Below are positions 60,771 through 64,000 of a stretch of DNA of 64,000 nucleotides, piece by piece (positions within the stretch are counted from its first letter, which is position 1; every line of letters begins with the position of its first letter). The position numbers and the translations under genes were made by a program. The notes under the pieces were generated by a model that saw only the letters and a list, made by a program, of their open reading frames with translations, did not search any database and was not told the origin of the DNA. The DNA is from Alicyclobacillus hesperidum (GTDB lineage: Bacteria; Bacillota; Bacilli; Alicyclobacillales; Alicyclobacillaceae), in the NCBI RefSeq assembly GCF_900107035.1, contig NZ_FNOJ01000007.1:1-64000 (forward strand). The letters run 5' to 3'.

Positions 60771-60834
60771 CCATGGTATCGGCTTACGTTCATGGAAAAA
60801 CTCCACAAACCCTATTGTTTGCCGATCACCATGG
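60771..60834. repeat. Long inverted repeat upstream of the ABC exporter operon
   Basis: CCATGGTATCGGC (60771-60783) and GCCGATCACCATGG (60821-60834) are inverted copies differing by one bulged base, with a 37-base spacer. It lies between the PiT transporter gene and the ABC ATPase gene, so it may be an operator, an attenuator, or a remnant. Confidence 0.5.
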
Positions 60835-60885
60835 ATTTTGTCAATAGCCGAACGAGAATGTAAGCCCGTCCAGCAACGCCATTTC

Positions 60886-61938
60886 CTACTCTTCTTCGAC
60901 CTTTACGCGTCGGGTATGCGGGCGCATGCTCCAATATAGAAAAGCCACAACAACGGAAGCGACGGCGATAAATAAAGACGTATATTGATTGCGAGCCAAG
61001 ATATCGACCAACAAATAGCTGACTAGTAACGATGTGACAGGCGACACAATCCAAGTCTTCAGAATGCGCGTAACCACGCCTTGGCGCCAGATGTCCGACC
61101 CGACATGAGATTGACCCACGCCAAAAATGGCCATTGTCGTCGCCTGTGTCTGTGGCACAGGTAAACCAAGAATCGAGGCAACCAGAACCAGCGTCGCACT
61201 CGTAAAGGAAACCACAATGCCTTGCATCAGCGACAATTTCGTAATCTTTTTGGCATTTGTATCTAAGACTTTGCTACCGAGCGTCAAAGCGCCCAGGGAT
61301 ACGAAGAGGGCTCCCCAATACAATCCTGCGTGTACCGAAAGGATTCCAGATGCCACCATCGGCCCAACCGCGTTCGCCACGTTGTTCATCCCCGCCGAAA
61401 ACGCCTCATAACATCCGGCCAAAACCAACAGAGAGATGAGGACTGGCACCATTCCCTTTACTTGACGCAACAAGCGTGGCTCTACGTGGCGAACTAGAAT
61501 TCCTAACATCAATGCGATACACATCGCGATAAACGGCATCACCAGCCAGACGGCGATGATGAATAGCAGGTGTGCGTAATACACATGGCCCATTGCGAGA
61601 CCCGCACCGACGACCGCGCCCACGGTTACCTCACTCGTGGACAACGGGACGCCAAACAGATTGGATCCAAACAAGGTAAGACAAGCTGCACCTAGAATGA
61701 TGACGGTGATCTCAACCGTGATCACATGCGAAGGAACAATGCCGCTACCGATGGTTTTGACCACGCTTCCCCCGCCAATCACCGCACCGAGAAACGCCGA
61801 GACGGCAACCAGCAGCAACGCAATCCACTTTTTACGCACTGCGCCAGCTCCATATGCCGCACCCATCGAAGCGGCTGTACCGCTTGCCCCGATGTTGGCG
61901 GCAAAAAACAAGGCGATCAGCCAAGCGGCTATAACCAT
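60886..61938 (-). CDS. PiT-family phosphate transporter
   Basis: A 350-aa low-affinity inorganic phosphate (or sulfate) permease with about 10 helices. The two PiT repeats appear as AANIGASGTAASMGAAYGAG near the N terminus and GMNNVANAVGPMVASG in the middle, each with the conserved Asn and Gly residues. VPQTQATTMAIFGVGQS is another common stretch. ATG at 61938 is 6 bases after AGAGGG; ATG at 61944 is possible. No PhoU-like partner gene is adjacent. It complements the high-affinity pst genes. Confidence 0.92.
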   Translation of the reverse strand: MVIAAWLIALFFAANIGASGTAASMGAAYGAGAVRKKWIALLLVAVSAFLGAVIGGGSVVKTIGSGIVPSHVITVEITVIILGAACLTLFGSNLFGVPLSTSEVTVGAVVGAGLAMGHVYYAHLLFIIAVWLVMPFIAMCIALMLGILVRHVEPRLLRQVKGMVPVLISLLVLAGCYEAFSAGMNNVANAVGPMVASGILSVHAGLYWGALFVSLGALTLGSKVLDTNAKKITKLSLMQGIVVSFTSATLVLVASILGLPVPQTQATTMAIFGVGQSHVGSDIWRQGVVTRILKTWIVSPVTSLLVSYLLVDILARNQYTSLFIAVASVVVAFLYWSMRPHTRRVKVEEE

Positions 61939-62115
61939 GGACATCCCTCTTGACGTACCTTCATGGTACCCAAATTATCATAAGTCCTAAGCAAAAACAC
62001 ATTAAACCAAATAGAAAAGTCGGATTTAGAGCAGTGTAACATACTGAAGATGCGGTTGCAATTGCCGCTTGTCCTACGTTTCTGCGCCGCAACGCCAAGC
62101 GCTGCGGCGATTCCA

Positions 62116-62508
62116 TTAAGGTCCGTCCTGCCAACCGTCAAACGGCCTACTTGTCACGACGGAGGTAATCTCGTTGTGATCGCCCACAAACACGACACTC
62201 GCAGTAAAGTCCTCCCATTCGCTTTCGTCGATCCAAGCTAGTGATAGGACAATGGCGTGATCGCCCGGTTGAAAGTGGCGGGCCGGCGGGCCGTTCAGGC
62301 AGACAACACCGCTGTTCTCCTGGCCTTCAATCGCATAGGTGTGCCAGATAACGCCGTTCTCGAGGCTCGTGATTTGCACCATTTCGTAAGGTCGAATGCG
62401 AGCGGCTCGCATCAAAGCCGGATCCAGCGTGATGCTTCCCATGTAGTTGAGATCTGCCTGCGTGACGCGAACACGGTGAAGCTTGCCTTTGCACACTTTC
62501 CTCAGCAC
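62116..62508 (-). CDS. panD: Aspartate 1-decarboxylase PanD
   Basis: A 130-aa pyruvoyl enzyme making beta-alanine for pantothenate. The self-cleavage site is YMGSITLD (Gly-Ser), with RVTQADLNYMGS around residues 14-25. ENGVIWHTYAIEG and NSGVVCLNGPPARHFQPGD are family blocks. panB and panC are not in the window. After the stop, a GC-rich hairpin (62085-62091/62103-62109) lacks a T-run. Confidence 0.95.
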   Translation of the reverse strand: MLRKVCKGKLHRVRVTQADLNYMGSITLDPALMRAARIRPYEMVQITSLENGVIWHTYAIEGQENSGVVCLNGPPARHFQPGDHAIVLSLAWIDESEWEDFTASVVFVGDHNEITSVVTSRPFDGWQDGP

Positions 62509-62588
62509 GCAAATCGCCTCCTCCCCACATCCGCAGACGTGGTGTTCGATTCAGCATATTGTTTGCGTGCTTGTTCATATGTTCCAAG

Positions 62589-63449
62589 TTACGCGCTGGT
62601 ACCCGCAGTTTCGCCGCCACCAGAACCTTGGTTCGCAGTGTCTCCGGCCCCCGGATCCTGCCATTCGATGGGCCCCGTGCCAAAGGTTTCGATGAAGTCG
62701 TCAAAGAGAAGTTCTCCAGCCAGCTCGTGTCCAGCCTCGTTTGGATGCCAACTGTCGCCGTAATATTGCTGCCAAGTCTGACCGTGTGCGGCCATATAGA
62801 CAGACATGTCGTGATTTAAATCGATGAAATAAATGTTTGGATTGTCAAAAGAACTCGCCTGTTGCTGTTCCACAGCAATGTAATTCTCCACTTCGGCGTG
62901 ATTGTACGTCGCTGTTGCCTTGGTCACAGGCGACGTCACAAAGATCACCACGGCATTCGCCGCGAGCGCTTCCTGAATTTCGTCGTGTATGGCTTGGCTA
63001 AACGCGGCCATCGGGGTCTTGTCATACACATCATTGAGCAAGCCCCAAGAAATGACGACAATCTGAGGCTTATCCTCGGCCAACCAGGTCGCATACTTGC
63101 CGTTCTTGTCCAATCCGACTGGCGATCCGCCCACCACCGTGCGATCATCATACGTATACTGCGTATCGGTCGAATTCGAAAGTGCCGCAAACGCGCGCTT
63201 TAGATAACTATCGTTGTTCGGATCTTTCCACCCATGTGCCATGGATCCGCCGATAATCATCACCTTTTGGGTGGTCAGTTGGCTGGACAATTGCCCTGTA
63301 GGCGTCGCCGCCAGCACGTTGTCGGAGCGATTTTGCAAGGTCCCAATACACCAACCGCCGACCATCAGCATGGCCCCACTGAGAACCAGACCCGCCCCGC
63401 GCCACAGGCGTCGCCATGCCTGGCGTCGTGTGGTAGGTACCTCCTGCAT
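62589..63449 (-). CDS. Membrane-anchored SGNH/GDSL hydrolase
   Basis: A 286-aa exported esterase. The first 40 residues contain a basic stretch and a hydrophobic segment (GLVLSGAMLMVGGWCIGTL), acting as signal anchor. The SGNH domain shows VMIIGGSMAHGWKDP (nucleophile Ser in a GGS variant of GDS), a Gly/Asn block WGLLNDVYD, and the C-terminal DSWHPNEAGHELAGELL with catalytic Asp/His. ATG at 63449 follows GAGGAGGAG. The C terminus is Gly/Ala-rich. Substrate unknown. Confidence 0.85.
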   Translation of the reverse strand: MQEVPTTRRQAWRRLWRGAGLVLSGAMLMVGGWCIGTLQNRSDNVLAATPTGQLSSQLTTQKVMIIGGSMAHGWKDPNNDSYLKRAFAALSNSTDTQYTYDDRTVVGGSPVGLDKNGKYATWLAEDKPQIVVISWGLLNDVYDKTPMAAFSQAIHDEIQEALAANAVVIFVTSPVTKATATYNHAEVENYIAVEQQQASSFDNPNIYFIDLNHDMSVYMAAHGQTWQQYYGDSWHPNEAGHELAGELLFDDFIETFGTGPIEWQDPGAGDTANQGSGGGETAGTSA

Positions 63450-63610
63450 GTGCTCCTCCTCGCGATCCGCCATCGCTGTCACCCTTTCAAACTCTGCCAG
63501 GTGGAAAGGTCCGAATTGCCTTTCATCCAGCTCGCTTGATCAAATCTCCTTTCGCTATGTATATCAAAAATTCCTTGAAGCGAATTCGAAAAATGCGGCA
63601 AACGCCAATC

Positions 63611-63829
63611 TCAATGCACAGTTTTATGTGCGTCGCAATTCACTTCGTCGATCACGTTGCGAATCACTGCATCATCGACCGTATCGTCGTCATACGTGAT
63701 AACCGCAATTTCATCCGAGAGGTCGACGTCGAAGTTGCGTACGCCCGCAACGGCATGTAAAGCCACCGAAACGCGATTGGCACAAAGTGGACATGTTGCA
63801 GATTGCAGCGTGATCGTTGAAATAGCCAT
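63611..63829 (-). CDS. CopZ-like heavy-metal-associated domain protein
   Basis: A 72-aa HMA-fold metallochaperone-like protein: the metal-binding loop is ATCPLCANRV (C-x2-C), followed by the family's VAGVRNFDVDLSDEIAVITYDD pattern and a C-terminal helix. ATG at 63829 follows GGAAGGGG. Binds Cu(I) or another soft metal. No copper ATPase is in the window. Confidence 0.88.
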   Translation of the reverse strand: MAISTITLQSATCPLCANRVSVALHAVAGVRNFDVDLSDEIAVITYDDDTVDDAVIRNVIDEVNCDAHKTVH

Positions 63830-63982
63830 GGAGAGAACACCCCTTCCGCAAATGTACGGATAGCATCCCCATGCGACGGAGAGCGTTATGCCTAGGTCGA
63901 ACAGACACCTGCCATTAACACGCATACTCTTCCATAATCATACACATGTTAAAGGTGCACCTATGGATAAGGGTGGTATCGC

Positions 63983-64000
63983 ATGGGATGGTTCAAACAA
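63983..64000 (+). CDS. Start of a gene running off the right edge
   Basis: ATG-GGA-TGG-TTC-AAA-CAA (MGWFKQ) begins at 63983 behind AAGGGTGG and is open to the window end. Too short to identify. A second in-frame possibility (ATG at 63963) cannot be excluded. Confidence 0.35.

Noticed and set aside
1-64000. CRISPR arrays, rRNA or tRNA genes, phage gene blocks
   Set aside because: No regularly spaced direct repeats, no recognisable rRNA/tRNA sequence and no phage structural genes were seen on reading through; no tRNA search could be run.

Overview
The window (about 64 kb, moderately GC-rich) reads as chromosome of an endospore-forming Bacilli. Evidence for sporulation is an alpha/beta-type small acid-soluble spore protein (53187-53384) and a Spo0E-like phosphatase (56002-56310). 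Menaquinone biosynthesis, a Bacillus-type formate dehydrogenase cluster, malate:quinone oxidoreductase and YkoP/UgtP-like proteins fit the Alicyclobacillaceae and relatives. That placement is inference from gene content, not from a marker gene. Most genes are ordinary housekeeping or accessory genes with strong Shine-Dalgarno sequences (AAGGAGG/AAGGGG type) and many 4-base ATGA overlaps.

Layout. 1-344: 5' part of a group IIC intron on the minus strand, inserted just past the terminator hairpin of a LysM-NlpC/P60 cell-wall hydrolase gene. 1.4-5.7 kb: flavin reductase, then a minus-strand glycolipid/cell-envelope cluster (two UgtP/MGDG-synthase-like glycosyltransferases, a YkoP-like protein, a polysaccharide deacetylase). 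5.8-9.0 kb: pstSCA phosphate uptake genes, with no pstB or phoU following. 9.0-17.7 kb: Na+(K+)/H+ antiporter and menaquinone genes menB-menE-menF-menD-menH, with divergent menA. 17.7-22.1 kb: fdhA, a DUF1641 gene and fdhD. 22.1-25.6 kb: a DUF255/thioredoxin-fold gene with an unusual 55-nt interruption, then nagA. 25.7-29.7 kb: two copies of a cassette of small Gly/Trp-rich and one-TM proteins flanking an unknown gene and two tandem SGNH hydrolases. 30-34 kb: mqo, an EamA transporter, a hemerythrin and a Nif3-like protein. 34.3-36.5 kb: a methionine aminopeptidase-GNAT fusion, divergent from a peptide deformylase. 36.5-39.9 kb: a TPP riboswitch and tenA-thiD-thiM-thiE (thiamin salvage). 40-42.1 kb: an MFS drug exporter and a MarR regulator. 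42.3-50.5 kb: AIM24, a CobC-like phosphatase, cobS, cobU, btuD-like, btuC-like, btuF-like, a cobalamin riboswitch, a cobalamin adenosyltransferase and a CobT-BluB fusion. Together these cover corrinoid import, adenosylation, lower-ligand synthesis and nucleotide-loop assembly without the corrin-ring pathway. 50.7-64 kb: an HxlR regulator, queD-queE, a HAD hydrolase, a SASP, Ppx/GppA, lgt, a Spo0E-like gene, metA, a Cys-rich copper-storage-like protein, an ABC exporter, a PiT transporter, panD, a secreted SGNH hydrolase, a CopZ-like protein and the first codons of a plus-strand gene.

The most striking observation is in the DUF255 gene (22134-24261). Its first 55 codons end at a TCG codon followed directly by UAG. 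The TCG-UAG lies inside a 13-bp hairpin capped by a C(UACG)G (UNCG) tetraloop. 52 nt after the take-off TCG, a second TCG resumes the reading frame exactly at the conserved CHWC motif, and the remaining 635 codons are intact. Take-off codon, immediate UAG, UNCG-capped hairpin, about 50-nt gap and identical landing codon match the architecture of phage T4 gene 60 translational bypassing. I propose it as a candidate programmed bypass (or byp-like mobile) element in a bacterial chromosomal gene. A recent disabling insertion is the main alternative.
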